Shown: positions 56,401-63,494, counted from the first letter of the stretch. The stretch is DNA of 64,000 bases from Timema cristinae (GCA_039000515.1 JBCFYV010000024.1:18845541-18909540), one strand, 5' to 3'. Numbers and translations are program-made. Notes: generated by a model from the sequence alone, not told the origin.

Positions 56401-57000
56401 TGATGCGGGCGGCATATTTTGATCACAGTTATCTCTGAAACGTAATTTTAAACCAGATTAACAATATTTTTTCAAAAATTTGTTAAAAATTGCTTAATTA
56501 AAAAGCTTATTAAAAATTTAAAAACTAGACTTTGAGGTGCATTCGGAGCCCCTTTCATCCCCTATTTTAAAAATTTCAGATCTCTGTGTGTCATAGATTT
56601 GGCTGGGCATCACACACAAACAAACACAACACAGAAAAACACTTTCTTTTAGTTTTATAGTTATGATATTTTGAGTGTTAGGTTACAAACAAAACATGTT
56701 TTGCCAGTAATAATAATTTCAAACCCCAAAAATGTATTAATTTATATAACCCAATGCGTATTAAAATATATGTAGTCGGCTTATATAATTTAAATAAAAG
56801 AAATGTTTGTAGAAAGCAGGGCCTTTTATGCATTTATTCAAAATAAAATAGGCTATGTAAATCAATTTGTTTTGAAATTCTGCCTAGTATAGTACACCAA
56901 AGTTTTTAAAAATGTGTATTAGTGCTATTAATACAGTCAAGAGCTATAAAAAGTTTACCTGGTTTTCATATTGAATAATAGCTTCTTTCAATGATTCCAT
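30670..57000 (-). CDS. ZGPAT: ZGPAT: CCCH zinc finger and G-patch domain protein, 10 coding exons, complete
   Basis: Ten exons join in consistent phase to 1563 bp, encoding 520 residues plus stop (human ZGPAT is about 530). Every intron is GT-AG. Domain order: N-terminal helical region (1-90); linker with GSKCQAPHS and YHNALVY motifs (122-166); CCCH finger with C182, C190, C197 and H201; Tudor-like segment (about 218-270, [14 protein letters not shown]); acidic Ser/Asp patch (about 274-294); G-patch (about 311-364, [20 protein letters not shown]); conserved VDVFDFLNN (near 410); C-terminal coiled coil (about 440-520). In vertebrates the protein is nuclear, binds DNA to repress transcription with NuRD, and contacts the helicase DHX15 through its G-patch. 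The introns (785-5684 bp) carry many transposon insertions, yet the CDS is intact. No 5' UTR exon or definite poly-A signal was identified. Confidence 0.95.
31897..32073 (-). CDS. ZGPAT: ZGPAT exon 9 (basic helix, DVFDFLN motif)
   Basis: 177 bp; enters with two bases, leaves in phase 1 (acceptor CCCCAG, donor AAG|GTATTT). It has a strongly charged Lys/Glu/Gln helix followed by [13 protein letters not shown], the NVFDFLNEKLQG motif of the family. Confidence 0.94.
32270..32475 (-). repeat. SINE family 1, diverged (ZGPAT intron 8)
   Basis: The minus-strand body is recognisable (GTTTGGGTTGTACATATTCC and CCAAATTTGAGTGAAGGAA on plus correspond to the family's GTTCGGGTTATACGC and GCATTTGCGTGGAGG). 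The head is decayed. Confidence 0.45.
32978..33242 (-). repeat. SINE family 1 with target-site duplication (ZGPAT intron 8)
   Basis: The element body spans 32992-33233. TCCTACTAT flanks it at 32978-32986 and 33234-33242, a perfect 9-bp direct repeat (extendable with one gap). The shared tail is at the left in plus coordinates, box B (GATTGAGCCCCGATC) near 33152. Confidence 0.75.
33499..33619 (-). CDS. ZGPAT: ZGPAT exon 8 (G-patch core)
   Basis: 121 bp, starts in phase 0. [20 protein letters not shown] then [17 protein letters not shown] is the glycine-rich G-patch, nearly identical in pattern to the human protein (GIGSRLL.KMGY..GKGLGR). This motif class recruits and stimulates DEAH helicases. 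Acceptor TTTAG, donor TAG|GTGAAC. Confidence 0.97.
34104..34130. repeat. (TA)n microsatellite
   Basis: An uninterrupted TATATA run directly adjoining the tail side of the SINE at 34131-34377, so it may be that element's expanded 3' tail. Confidence 0.85.
34131..34377 (-). repeat. SINE family 1 (ZGPAT intron 7)
   Basis: Full-length minus-strand copy: tail TTTAGCACTGAATCTTACTA on plus, body TGGAGGGAGAGTGGAAAACC, box B (GGATACGAACCTTG), head to GGCCACTGAAGCAGG. Its head end lies only 27 bp from the donor of ZGPAT exon 7. Confidence 0.8.
34405..34556 (-). CDS. ZGPAT: ZGPAT exon 7 (acidic patch and start of G-patch)
   Basis: 152 bp; acceptor TTTCAG, donor AAG|GTAAAG, leaves in phase 0. [17 protein letters not shown] is the acidic linker and [10 protein letters not shown] is the G-patch lead-in (human GWEVHTRG). 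Confidence 0.95.
34981..35701. mobile_element. MITE with TAGGGATGT termini (ZGPAT intron 6)
   Basis: The left end TAGGGATGTGGTATCG and the right end TTTACATCCCTA are inverted repeats. GTATCGGTACT/AGTATTGG-type words occur near both ends in opposite orientation. No open frame of interest. The 8-bp flanks do not match well, so the superfamily (probably hAT) is uncertain. Confidence 0.5.
35870..36310. repeat. Possible decayed MITE (ZGPAT intron 6)
   Basis: The right boundary TTCGAAGCTTCGCACACTCC resembles the TAGGGGTGTGCGA terminus of the MITE at 42591-42971 in inverted orientation. The left boundary is unclear. Confidence 0.3.
36665..36840 (-). CDS. ZGPAT: ZGPAT exon 6 with the Tudor-like segment
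   Basis: 176 bp; enters in phase 2, leaves in phase 1. [18 protein letters not shown] then [20 protein letters not shown] matches the conserved LWHAARI...Y.VKFDS...V....ILPP block. The donor CAG|GTCATT is the weakest of the gene but gives the right frame into exon 7. Confidence 0.93.
37027..37091. other. Perfect 30-bp inverted repeat (hairpin), ZGPAT intron 5
   Basis: The arm 37027-37056 (ends ...ATACCAAAGATC) is the exact reverse complement of 37062-37091 (GATCTTTGGTAT...), with a 5-base loop GAAGG. No transposon termini or target-site duplication were seen around it. In RNA it would form a 30-bp stem. Confidence 0.9.
37670..37976 (-). repeat. Full-length SINE family 1 with perfect 13-bp target-site duplication (ZGPAT intron 5)
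   Basis: TTGATGCACCTTA occurs at 37670-37682 and 37964-37976. The element (37717-37962) reads on minus CCGCCTCGGTGGCGTAGTTG (box A), GAGGTTCGAATCTC (box B), then the body. It ends ...GGGTAGTAAGACGCGGTGCTA and an (ATT)n tail (37683-37714 on plus). It is the best-preserved copy in the window and serves as the reference for the family. Confidence 0.92.
38400..40200. other. ZGPAT intron 5, unannotated part
   Basis: AT-rich with poly-C and poly-G runs near 38529 and 39573. A possible hAT-like end (CAGTGGTATTTAAACTAGGG) is at 38474 and a decayed SINE body near 38240-38390. No coding signal. Confidence 0.3.
40213..40405 (-). repeat. SINE family 1, internally deleted (ZGPAT intron 5)
   Basis: The tail side reads TTAGCATCGCGTCATTACAC, skipping the usual CCGTTCGGGTTATACGC part. 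Body and box B (GATCGAATCCCGATC) are present. Confidence 0.65.
40512..40654 (-). CDS. ZGPAT: ZGPAT exon 5 with the CCCH zinc finger
   Basis: Encodes residues 167-213 and ends in phase 2 (donor CAG|GTATTA; acceptor ATGTAG). [18 protein letters not shown] then RYSHGELV gives the finger C-x7-C-x6-C-x3-H (C182, C190, C197, H201). The human spacing is C-x7-C-x5-C-x3-H. All four ligands are present. Confidence 0.96.
40700..42210. other. ZGPAT intron 4, unannotated part
   Basis: AT-rich sequence with no recognised repeat termini or coding signal. The minus-strand frame at 42003-42215 shows no known domain. Confidence 0.3.
42213..42476 (-). repeat. SINE family 1 with 10-bp target-site duplication (ZGPAT intron 4)
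   Basis: CATAATTATT occurs at 42213-42222 and 42467-42476. The element (42233-42465) has the shared tail TTTAGCACTGCGTCTTACTA on plus and a run of nine G where other copies have AAAAACC. Confidence 0.75.
42591..42971. mobile_element. MITE with TTAGGGGTGTGC terminal inverted repeats (ZGPAT intron 4)
   Basis: The left end TTAGGGGTGTGCAAGTA and the right end CTACTCGCACACCCCTAA are inverted repeats of about 17 bp with few mismatches. Inner CAAGTTTGAGTCAAG and its counterpart AACTCGACAAACTCAACTCG continue the symmetry. Non-coding. The superfamily is uncertain because no clean target-site duplication was found. Confidence 0.65.
43081..43535. mobile_element. Long-TIR MITE next to ZGPAT exon 4 (intron 4)
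   Basis: The left arm (43081-about 43195: TGTTACACTC, AAGAGCCTTTTGTTAC, CTTCTCAATGG, GTAATAAGTACGG) is repeated in inverted, roughly 80% similar form at about 43425-43535 (CATACTTATTAC, CCATTGAGAAGG, GTAACAAAAGGTTCTTC, GAGTGTAACA). The spacer of about 230 bp is AT-rich. The right end lies 82 bp from the donor of exon 4. Confidence 0.75.
43618..43752 (-). CDS. ZGPAT: ZGPAT exon 4 (residues 122-166)
   Basis: 45 codons, phase 0 at both ends; acceptor TTCCAG, donor CAG|GTAAGT. It contains [13 protein letters not shown] and CYHNALV, matching the conserved G.KV.AP...WG...YHNA block just before the zinc finger. Confidence 0.93.
44152..44330 (-). repeat. SINE type 4 with shared tail (ZGPAT intron 3)
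   Basis: TATCACCGCGTCTTACTACC (shared tail, plus) is followed by AATGAATTTCTATGAGCAAG, TTTTGCCGGGAAAGG and TTCTTTTACATGCC. The same segments in the same order occur at 6213-6470. Confidence 0.6.
44430..45780. other. ZGPAT intron 3, unannotated insertion-like block
   Basis: It contains a GC-richer patch (44430-44640, with CACGTGCGCCTGGAGACTTG) and a (GT)n run near 44660, then T-rich sequence up to a poly-G run near 45773. It might be a solo LTR or other repeat. No termini were identified. Confidence 0.25.
45830..45905 (-). repeat. tRNA-like sequence, probably a SINE head
   Basis: On the minus strand: CTTGGGGTAAAGTGCTCGCC (box-A-like) and GGGTTCAAACCC (perfect T arm). The putative acceptor stem does not pair cleanly, so a SINE head is more likely than a tRNA gene. 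Confidence 0.4.
45908..46132 (+). repeat. SINE family 1 (ZGPAT intron 3)
   Basis: Diverged head (TTTCAGTGGCTGCATGTTAT), box-B-like GTGGTTTGATCCTGG, body ACACCTTCCTTCTCCCTAAC and tail ATGGGTAATAAGACATGGTA. Confidence 0.65.
46235..46486 (+). repeat. SINE family 1 (ZGPAT intron 3)
   Basis: Head CTTCAGTGGCTGAATGGTC, box B GAGGTTTGAATCCC, body GATTGCTTCCTCATCCCTAT and tail GAACAGATAGAAAAACACGG. AAATGTCA-like words flank it and may be a short target-site duplication. Confidence 0.7.
46913..47008 (-). CDS. ZGPAT: ZGPAT exon 3 (residues 90-121)
   Basis: 32 codons, phase 0 at both ends; acceptor TTTTTAG, donor CAG|GTCAGT. The product ([15 protein letters not shown]...) is polar and low in conservation, as in the same region of other ZGPAT proteins. 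The call rests on splice sites and on phase agreement with both neighbours. Confidence 0.75.
47113..47660 (-). pseudogene. pogo/Tigger transposon fragment (ZGPAT intron 2)
   Basis: The left end, TA|CAATGAAATCTCTTAATAGC followed by GGACCAAAAAATTTTCCGTT, is a pogo/Tigger-type terminal repeat next to a TA target site. On the minus strand 47400-47640 encodes [15 protein letters not shown], then [20 protein letters not shown] and GWLEKF, the CENP-B-type DNA-binding helix-turn-helix of Tigger transposases. Frameshifts split it, and the DDE domain is absent. The other terminus was not found. Confidence 0.75.
48520..50880 (-). pseudogene. Decayed hAT transposase (ZGPAT intron 2)
   Basis: The longest open frame, 50169-50879 (236 codons), has a BED-type zinc finger segment ([20 protein letters not shown]...KH). 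It then has the start of the catalytic domain ([20 protein letters not shown], with the first acidic residue in VDET). Further on, in broken frames, are [26 protein letters not shown] and, near 48980, [20 protein letters not shown], which corresponds to the C-terminal dimerisation domain. Many stops and shifts show it is dead. Sense orientation is the same as ZGPAT. Terminal repeats were not found. Confidence 0.8.
50890..52692. other. ZGPAT intron 2, left unannotated part
   Basis: AT-rich. The phrases ACCAGAGGCATAGCTAGGG (51395) and AGGCCCTTTGGCGATCACCC (52614) resemble ends of interspersed repeats common in animal genomes, but I could not delimit an element. Part of the 52570-52692 frame is intron read-through of exon 2. 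Confidence 0.3.
52693..52917 (-). CDS. ZGPAT: ZGPAT exon 2 (residues 15-89)
   Basis: 75 codons, phase 0 at both ends; acceptor TTGCAG, donor AAG|GTAAAA. It begins [10 protein letters not shown] and includes [20 protein letters not shown], the helical segment conserved across ZGPAT proteins. Confidence 0.93.
53360..53450. repeat. (AAT)n/(GAT)n microsatellite (ZGPAT intron 1)
   Basis: ATGATGATAATGAT followed by an uninterrupted TAATAA run of about 45 bp. Confidence 0.85.
54180..54295. repeat. (GAT)n/(AAT)n microsatellite (ZGPAT intron 1)
   Basis: ATGATGATGATGATCATGATG grading into ATAATAATAATAACT. It causes the Asp/Asn-rich plus-strand open frame at 54163-54366, which is not a gene. Confidence 0.85.
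55268..55415. mobile_element. Short copy of the fold-back element (ZGPAT intron 1)
   Basis: The left part AATATTTCTCCAGTAGAAAC...TTTAATTTTCTT pairs with the right part AAGAAAATTAAAT...TCTACTGGAG. The centre (AATTCCAGGACACCCTTGAT) matches one core arm of the element at 9905-10345. Confidence 0.6.
55430..56950. other. ZGPAT intron 1, unannotated part
   Basis: AT-rich with a purine-rich patch near 55625 (AGGAGGGGAGAGAAAGAG). No recognised exon or element. Confidence 0.3.
56959..57000 (-). CDS. ZGPAT: ZGPAT exon 1 (start codon, residues 1-14)
   Basis: The ATG is at 57000-56998. The exon encodes [14 protein letters not shown], which aligns with the human N-terminus (ESL.ALQ.Y..Q), and ends at CAG|GTAAAC. 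Phase 0. The small size and the absence of an alternative upstream ATG with homology support this start. Confidence 0.85.
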
Positions 57001-58130
57001 ATTTGATTTTGATAGATGTTATAGGAAGTATTTAATATTAAATAAAAATTACAAAGCTGTCACCTCTTTCTTAAAAAAGAAAACATTTTTTTTTAAGCAG
57101 ACCGAATTATTGTGTCAATGCTGCCATAGCTAATGAAATAAAAAATAATAAAAGTCTGTAAACTAAAAATATTTGGTATATAAGCGTTGAATAAATCCTT
57201 ACGCTCGTTCCATACGAGCTCCAATAAAATATAAAATTTGGTGAGTACATTTAATAAGAAACACTTTATTTCCATTTTGGTAAGATGACGTGAGAGATAC
57301 TATTTATTTAAGTAAAAATTAATTTAAAATATTGCCTGCTTTGTATGAAATACTTTTTTTTAAAAAAGGGATAAGAAATTTCAATATTTGATAATTTTTA
57401 TATACAGTAACACTTTGTTAGACTGGAATAAATTGAATCAAAAATAAAAGATACACTACCAAAAAAAAGTGTAATTATAATAAATGTATTTCAACAAAGA
57501 AACGATATCTATTTGTTGGATTATTTATAGTTGTTTGACTGGTTCTTCGCCGGACCAAAACTATATAAAATTCCGGCGTTCAACATTTTTAAAGTTTATC
57601 CTTGTAAAATCTTAAACTGGCTATGATACCAAGGCAATTAGTCAAAATAAATTACATCATTGAAATATCTTACATAATACCCAAAGAGAGTGCGCAAACG
57701 AAAGCAATATATGTCTAAGTATGACCATAAGTTTAAGTAAAATGAAGTAATAGACATTGTTACATAAACATGTTGCAAAAAAAAAGAGCATCATACCTCT
57801 CCAAAAAACCATTGATCTCTATAATATAACTGGATGGACTTCTGTGACTGTAATTTTCGAGCTAACGTCCGCAACCGTTGTATAAGAGTATAAGAGAGGA
57901 GGGAACTTTCGGGAATCTCTTTTTTTCCTACACCCATACATGGAAATGTGGCATTTTGACATCGTTCATTAATTTGAATATATGAGATACAACAATGTGT
58001 GATTAGTTAAATGAAATAAATGTGTTAGTAAAAGCTTTGAAGAGCATAACAAAGTTTGAAACTGGTGAGTTTTTTCTTTAAATAAGTTGATGTAGGCTAG
58101 TATATACGATGATTTTTTTTAAAGGAAGCT
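57001..58130 (-). other. Region upstream of ZGPAT; promoter not identified
   Basis: The ZGPAT ATG is at 57000, so the 5' UTR and promoter should lie here. A GATGACGTGAGAG word (CRE/ATF-like) is at 57283-57295. No CpG-rich stretch or clear TATA/initiator combination stands out, and a further 5' non-coding exon cannot be excluded. Confidence 0.25.
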
Positions 58131-60040
58131 CGTTTTGAAGACTTTATCTCGCACCAGAATCTATGATGTTGGGACTAATACAATAACAGGAAAGCGTGCA
58201 ACAATTCTCCAAGAATTTCCCAAGATGGAAGGGAAAATATAAGAATGATGATTTTTCAAGAGGGGAATATGAGTGTTTCGTGTGCGGTTATAAAAAATCA
58301 CTTAGCGTCAGAATGCAAATTTAAGGCATATAGGTGTAATGTGAGTCATCAAAAGGGTCATCTAAAGAAGATGTGCTCAAAAAAAGTGAACCATCTTCAG
58401 GATAGGGATGCGTCGAGATAGGAGGAACCACACAAAAAATTTAGCCTTTTCTTATCATAATGTTCAAAAAGGTCATTTTGAAGTTAAGCGGCTGAATTAT
58501 ATTAAATCCAAATTCATGGTGGGAATTAAAATAAAGAACATATTAATCTAGTTTGAGGTTGATACGGGTTCAGCAGTGATATTAATGTCTAGAAAAACGT
58601 TTCAAGATAATTTCCCAATTGGGAATTACTCACCATATAAGGTTCATCTTTACACATACACAGGGGATAACTACCGGAATTAGGTAATGTAATAGTGCCA
58701 GTAGAGTATGAAGGGGCAGTGTATAAAGACTTGCCTATACTGATTGTAAAAGGTAACAACAGTGCATCATTATTAGGTCAAGATTGGCTCACCTGCATCA
58801 AATTTAATTGGAAGGAGATGGTAGATCAAGGAGGGAGGGTAGGTCAAATAGGCCCAGAACTAAATAAAGAAAAGCTATTTCAAAGTGGGTGAATGAATTT
58901 AAGGAGGACTTTCCAAACTGTTTTAAATCACAAGGTAGCGTCATTAAAGGTTTTCAAACGTCGATTAGTTTGAAACAAGGTGTGATCCCAAAATTTTGTA
59001 AGGCAAGACCTGTTACTTACGCTAAAAGAAAGTTGGTGGAAGCAGAGCTGTCTAGACTACAACAAGAAAACATCTTATTTCAAGTGAGGCACAGTGAGTG
59101 GGCCATACTTGTGGTAGTGGTTGAAAAGGGTGATAATAAGGGAATTAGGTTGTGTGGAGATTATAGTATTACCATTAACCCTAATAGGGTCACAGATTAC
59201 TATCCGTTACACAATATTTCAGAAATATTTGCATCGTTGCCGGGGAGTAAGTGGTATACTAAGATATATCTCAGAAATGCAAACCAACAGTTGGAACTTA
59301 GTCCAGAATATAGGTCACTACTGACTATCAATACCCGCGTGGGACTGTTCCAATATACGAGGTTAGGATTTGGAGAGGCTTTGGTGCCAGCTAGTTTTCA
59401 GTCTGTCGTGGACCAAGTTATGATAAGATTACCTAAGGCTATCTCGTATCTATATGATTTGGTCATTTTTGGATCAACCCTAGACGAATGTAAAGAAAAT
59501 ACCAAAAGTGTTTTAAGTAGACTAAATCAATATAAAATCAAAGTTAATGAAAGTAAATGTGTGTTTTTTTTAAAGAAGGATATTGAGTTTTTGGGGTTCA
59601 AAGTAAATGCAGAAGGGAAGCATCCTACATCAAATAAACTGAAAGCAGTCAGGGAGGCTCCTGCACCGAAGTACGTTTCTCAGATAAGATCATTTTTTAG
59701 GATTTATTGGTTATTACTGTTTTTTGCCAGACTTGTCCACAGTGCTTAAACAAATACATGAGCTGTTAGAGGTGAAACATCCTTGAAAGTGGACAGAGCA
59801 CTGTAAAAGGGCTTTTAAAAAGGTGATGGAAATGCTTCTAAATTATCAGGTGATTACTCATTATGATCCGGCTAAGCCTTTTATACTGGCGTGTGATGCC
59901 TCACCTTATGAAGCCAGCGCAGTAATTTCACGTGTAACTACAAATGTAGAGGATCGCCATATTTCTTTTGGCTCAAGAACACTTACAGACATACATAATT
60001 TTGTTCACTCTCTGTAAGTGTTCTTGAGCCAAAAGAAATA
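58130..60040 (+). pseudogene. Decayed Ty3/gypsy retrotransposon (gag zinc knuckle, protease, RT, RNase H)
   Basis: Left to right: a gag-type CCHC region (ECFVCG at 58270, frameshifted afterwards); a retropepsin segment FEVDTGSAVILMS with its DTG at about 58560; PILIVKGNNSASLLGQDWL; the reverse transcriptase in one open frame, 58889-59749 (286 codons); and an RNase H start, FILACDASPYEASAVISR, from 59880. Frames are broken between gag and protease, before the reverse transcriptase and near 59700. One TGA lies near 59785. In the reverse transcriptase, the first catalytic Asp is Tyr127 (KIYLRN where KIDL is usual) and YxDD reads YLYD (Tyr189). Each fits a single G-to-T change, so the enzyme cannot be active. 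Integrase and LTRs are missing. Confidence 0.85.
59960..60040. other. 29-bp perfect inverted repeat ending the gypsy element
   Basis: 59960-59988 (TTTTGGCTCAAGAACACTTA core) and 60012-60040 are exact reverse complements around 23 bp. The first arm is part of the RNase H coding sequence; the second is an inverted copy of it. The recognisable element stops here. Confidence 0.9.
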
Positions 60041-60289
60041 GGGAAATCCTCCCCATTTGGCGTTGATGCATTATTCCATTCCACCACCGAAGCAGGTTCA
60101 TGTAAATTATATCATACCGTGTCTGAGGAAAGATAAAAATTAAGCAAATGTTTAATTTTGCACAAATGTAATAGTAATGAATTAAAATAAAATAGGCTAC
60201 ATATAGACTTCATTAAAACTCTTATTATAATACCAACTTTCCTTACTTTCCTTGCTTTCTTTGTAGGAAATATGCCAATAGTGTATTTA

Positions 60290-60640
60290 AAGTCAATTTA
60301 ATCAAGTATACCCTTTCCCATGCTGAGAATGGAGAGGTATGTTAGATAATCTTGGTCTATGATAACATGGAGCCGGTTTTTTTTCAACATCATCTTTGAG
60401 AATGACCTTTCCCCACTACAGTTTGACACCATAAATGTTAAATATATTCTTAACAGTATTTCATCATTGGAAATTGTTGCTGTAAATTGGTGTTCATTGA
60501 GGATGTCATAGAATAACATTTACTTTGAAATAGTCTTTGTAATTTTCTTTAGTGTTCCAAACTCTATTAGTTAATTCCTTAAGGATTGGTTGAGATCATT
60601 TTTGTATTCAGTGACCAGATTGATAAAGTGGAAGAAGTCC
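60290..60640 (-). pseudogene. hAT transposase C-terminal dimerisation domain relic
   Basis: On the minus strand 60519-60298 encodes ILLRIYLTFMVSNCSGERSF followed by SKMMLKKNRL and LTYLSILSM. This is the hAT dimerisation motif (LP.s.ASGERSFSKLK...R...L..LAIL). Upstream in the same frame, DFFHFINLVTEYKNDLNQSL continues with a stop between. It belongs to a different hAT subgroup from the element at 48520-50880. Confidence 0.7.
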
Positions 60641-60799
60641 ACCCAATAATAATTTAGCCCCTCCTTACCTTAGATACATTTTAAATCTTATTATATTAAC
60701 TAATATGAAGCTTACATATGCCCTTATCTGAAACTCCAAATGACAAATACAATTATACAATATGCACGCATTCAATTTTTAAAATATGTAGGAGAAGAT

Positions 60800-61480
60800 C
60801 ACTTTAAATAGCTTCTAGCATCTAGAGGCATCTAACTGACAAAAAAATGTCAGGCGAGAGGCGAGGACCATACTAATTAGCATCTATAGCCTTACAAACT
60901 TCCAAATTTTCTAGTGAAAGATCAGGTCACTTTGAAGATTTTTCACACGAGGACAACACTAAATGTTTTATGAAAGCATTCAATTTTCAAATATTTTTCT
61001 GTGGTGGAAGACAACGTCAAATATCATTGAAGCATATAATTTTCAAAAAAATTCCAAAAGAGAAACCTTTAAATTAGCTTCTATGAAGGGCCCATTTTAA
61101 ACATATTGGCAGGTGAAGACCACTCCAAATAGATTCTAGAATGGAACCTAGAAATAGCTAACTTTCAAGAAAAATTCAGACGAGGAGCAATCTAAATATT
61201 TTATAAAAGCATCCAAATTTTAAACAAATCTGGGGAAGACCTCTTTAAATATCTTTTAGAAAATCTGGGCAAACACTATTTAAAATAGCTTCTCGAGGCA
61301 ACTAATTTTAAATTACATAATAGATTCTAAAGGCATCCACTTTTCAAAAAATTTCTGAAGAAAGACCACTCCAAATTTTATCCGGAAGCATTCAAATGAT
61401 AGAAAAAATATTGCGGAGAAGTCTACTCCAAATAGTTTATAAAAATAATCTAATTTTCAAAAATTGTAAAGAAGGACCAG
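60800..61480 (+). repeat. Dispersed 50-60-bp tandem repeat, main array
   Basis: About 12 diverged units share GACCACTCCAAATAGCTTCT, then AGAGGCATCCAATTTTCAAA and AAATTCTGGGGAA. Starts are near 60801, 60866, 60923, 60951, 61011, 61067, 61119, 61180, 61235, 61270, 61367 and 61420. Typical spacing is 50-60 bp. Divergence between units is high, so the array is old. Confidence 0.6.
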
Positions 61481-61499
61481 TCGTTCATTCCTACTAGCT

Positions 61500-62940
61500 T
61501 ATAGAGACGTATAATACACAAACCTTTATTGGGTTTGTAGTGTTGGATGGGTGTGGGGATGTAGGGCAAGTTCATAAAAAAACTTTATTTTTGTCTGCCT
61601 TATACAAATAAGGTTCCCTGTCATTGCATTGGTAGCTGTACACAATGTCAACAATAGTAATTTAAAATCACTGTCTTCGTTTTTGGGGAGGTTTGTGGAG
61701 GAAATTCTCTGTGGGGACATCGGAGCGATTGACCCCCCCTCCCATCGTTAAACCTGCACTGCCTCTTGCTGTATTTTATTCGCCTAATACTTCTTAACAT
61801 ACTTGTCCTATTTCTAAGATAGAAATCAAATACTTATTGACAGAGCCAACTATGATTATTCAACCCTCCCCTCTGGTGGTAGCGTCCTTTCCCTATCTGA
61901 CCAAAATACCACCACAGTGAGAGTGTCATACAAATATAAATATGCTAATAAATCATCAGGGACTTTTAATGACCACCACTCAATCCAACCAAACCCATGT
62001 GTCAGCACCTAACCTTGTTTATTTTTATCAGGGAATTAGAGTTGTAGTTAAATAAAATCAGGAGTAGTAACAATTAGGGCCTTTCAACAAGTTTATTTAT
62101 AACAGGTATATATTAGATTTTGTAACATCATAAGATTAAACAAGGTTGCGACTTCTACGCAACATATTAGACGTTTAATCATAACATAAATCCTCTCCAG
62201 TTGATCAAAAATATAGTCAGAGTTCATTAATAACTGTTATATATCTAAGCTTATAATTTTCTAAGATGACATAAGAGTGCGAGTTCTGCGCTATATATTA
62301 AACAATTAAACATAACATAAATTATCTCCAATTAAACCAAATTATAATCGGAGTTTATGAATTATTAATTAGAGGACGGGTAGTAAAGTTTGTTTACAAC
62401 ATAAAATTATCGCTCTAATATTGTCCGAAATTTACAATCTCACAATAGGGATTCTACAAGAAACATATGAGTTACTTCGAATTCAAATCTCAAAAGACTG
62501 GCTTGTCAATAAGTAAAAACAAAAAACATTTACAGAAATATAGGCTGTTCCATCCCATTAATTATCACTTTAACTGCTTCATACCTACGAATAGCATATA
62601 CTATACGCCAGTGTGTAAAAGCCTAATCCTCTGAACCAAACTTTAATAAACAATTTCAACGTGGAAAGACAAAAGGTCAACTAATACGTTAATCTTAGCT
62701 CAACTAAATTAGCCGTATTAAATAAATATTATAAGACAATGTATTACGGCGCATAAAGAGGCGGCTACATACATATCTGAACGCAAACCCTACCCACAAA
62801 CCCTACCCACAAACGTAAAAGTAAAAAAAAAATTATTAGAATCCCCAAACATTATGCCTACTTACATTCTAAGATGTTCCTTAGAACTATTAGCGTCAAA
62901 GATTACTGAGAATTACTGAGTACTTGCTTATATCCTGCTT
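61500..62940. other. Unannotated stretch
   Basis: AT-rich. Two loosely similar segments (AATCATAACATAAATCCTCT at 62177 and AAACATAACATAAATTATCT at 62308) indicate a local duplication. The direct repeat CAAACCCTACCCA occurs twice near 62785-62812. No coding signal. Confidence 0.3.
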
Positions 62941-63290
62941 GTAACAGCGGGGGAAATGAGGATGGATTACATGACGTAAGGTGATGTCATTCACAGCAAA
63001 TGAGAGCTTAGATTACCTCATCAGCACCTGCACACAATGCTGTGAGGTAGTAAATGATTGGGGGGCGGGGGAGGACACATAGCACTACAGCTTCAATAAC
63101 CTCTACAAGGCCGCGCTTGCGCACCAACCACTACGTGGGTTTATTCCTGTGGAAACAACTGCACGTTCCCGACAGGCCTCAGATATTGTTTACTCTTCGT
63201 GGCCGTCACAATCGTCGGCTGGCATGACTTCTTGCTCCGTATAGCCGTTAAATGGGGTAAGTGCTGGATGTACACTTGGTGGAGGAGGTT
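62940..63290. promoter_or_regulatory. GC-richer island, function unknown
   Basis: The composition shifts to GC/CpG (AAGGCCGCGCTTGCGCACC; GGCCGTCACAATCGTCGGC), with TGACGTAAGGTGATGTCATT at 62973-62992 (CRE/AP-1-like words). A plus-strand frame free of stops runs into a GTAAGT at 63257, but its translation matches no family I know. It may be a promoter or first exon of a gene to the right; this is inference only. Confidence 0.25.
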
Positions 63291-63494
63291 TGCTGGTTAT
63301 AGTTTGTAGCCACGGTACATTATAATCCAAGGATTAACAAAAAATTAGTACATAGCTTGCAAATACCTCTCTCTGTCAGTAATATTTATAACATGGTCTC
63401 GGAAATGGGACAAATATGGTAAGAAATATTAGAAGAATATGACACATTTTACTTATTCTAAGTGAAATGTTAAATAAAATCACTTATCAAATAT

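Noticed and set aside
58889..59749. Functional retrotransposon polymerase gene
   Set aside because: Although the frame is open, catalytic residues are lost and flanking domains are frameshifted, so it is annotated as a relic.
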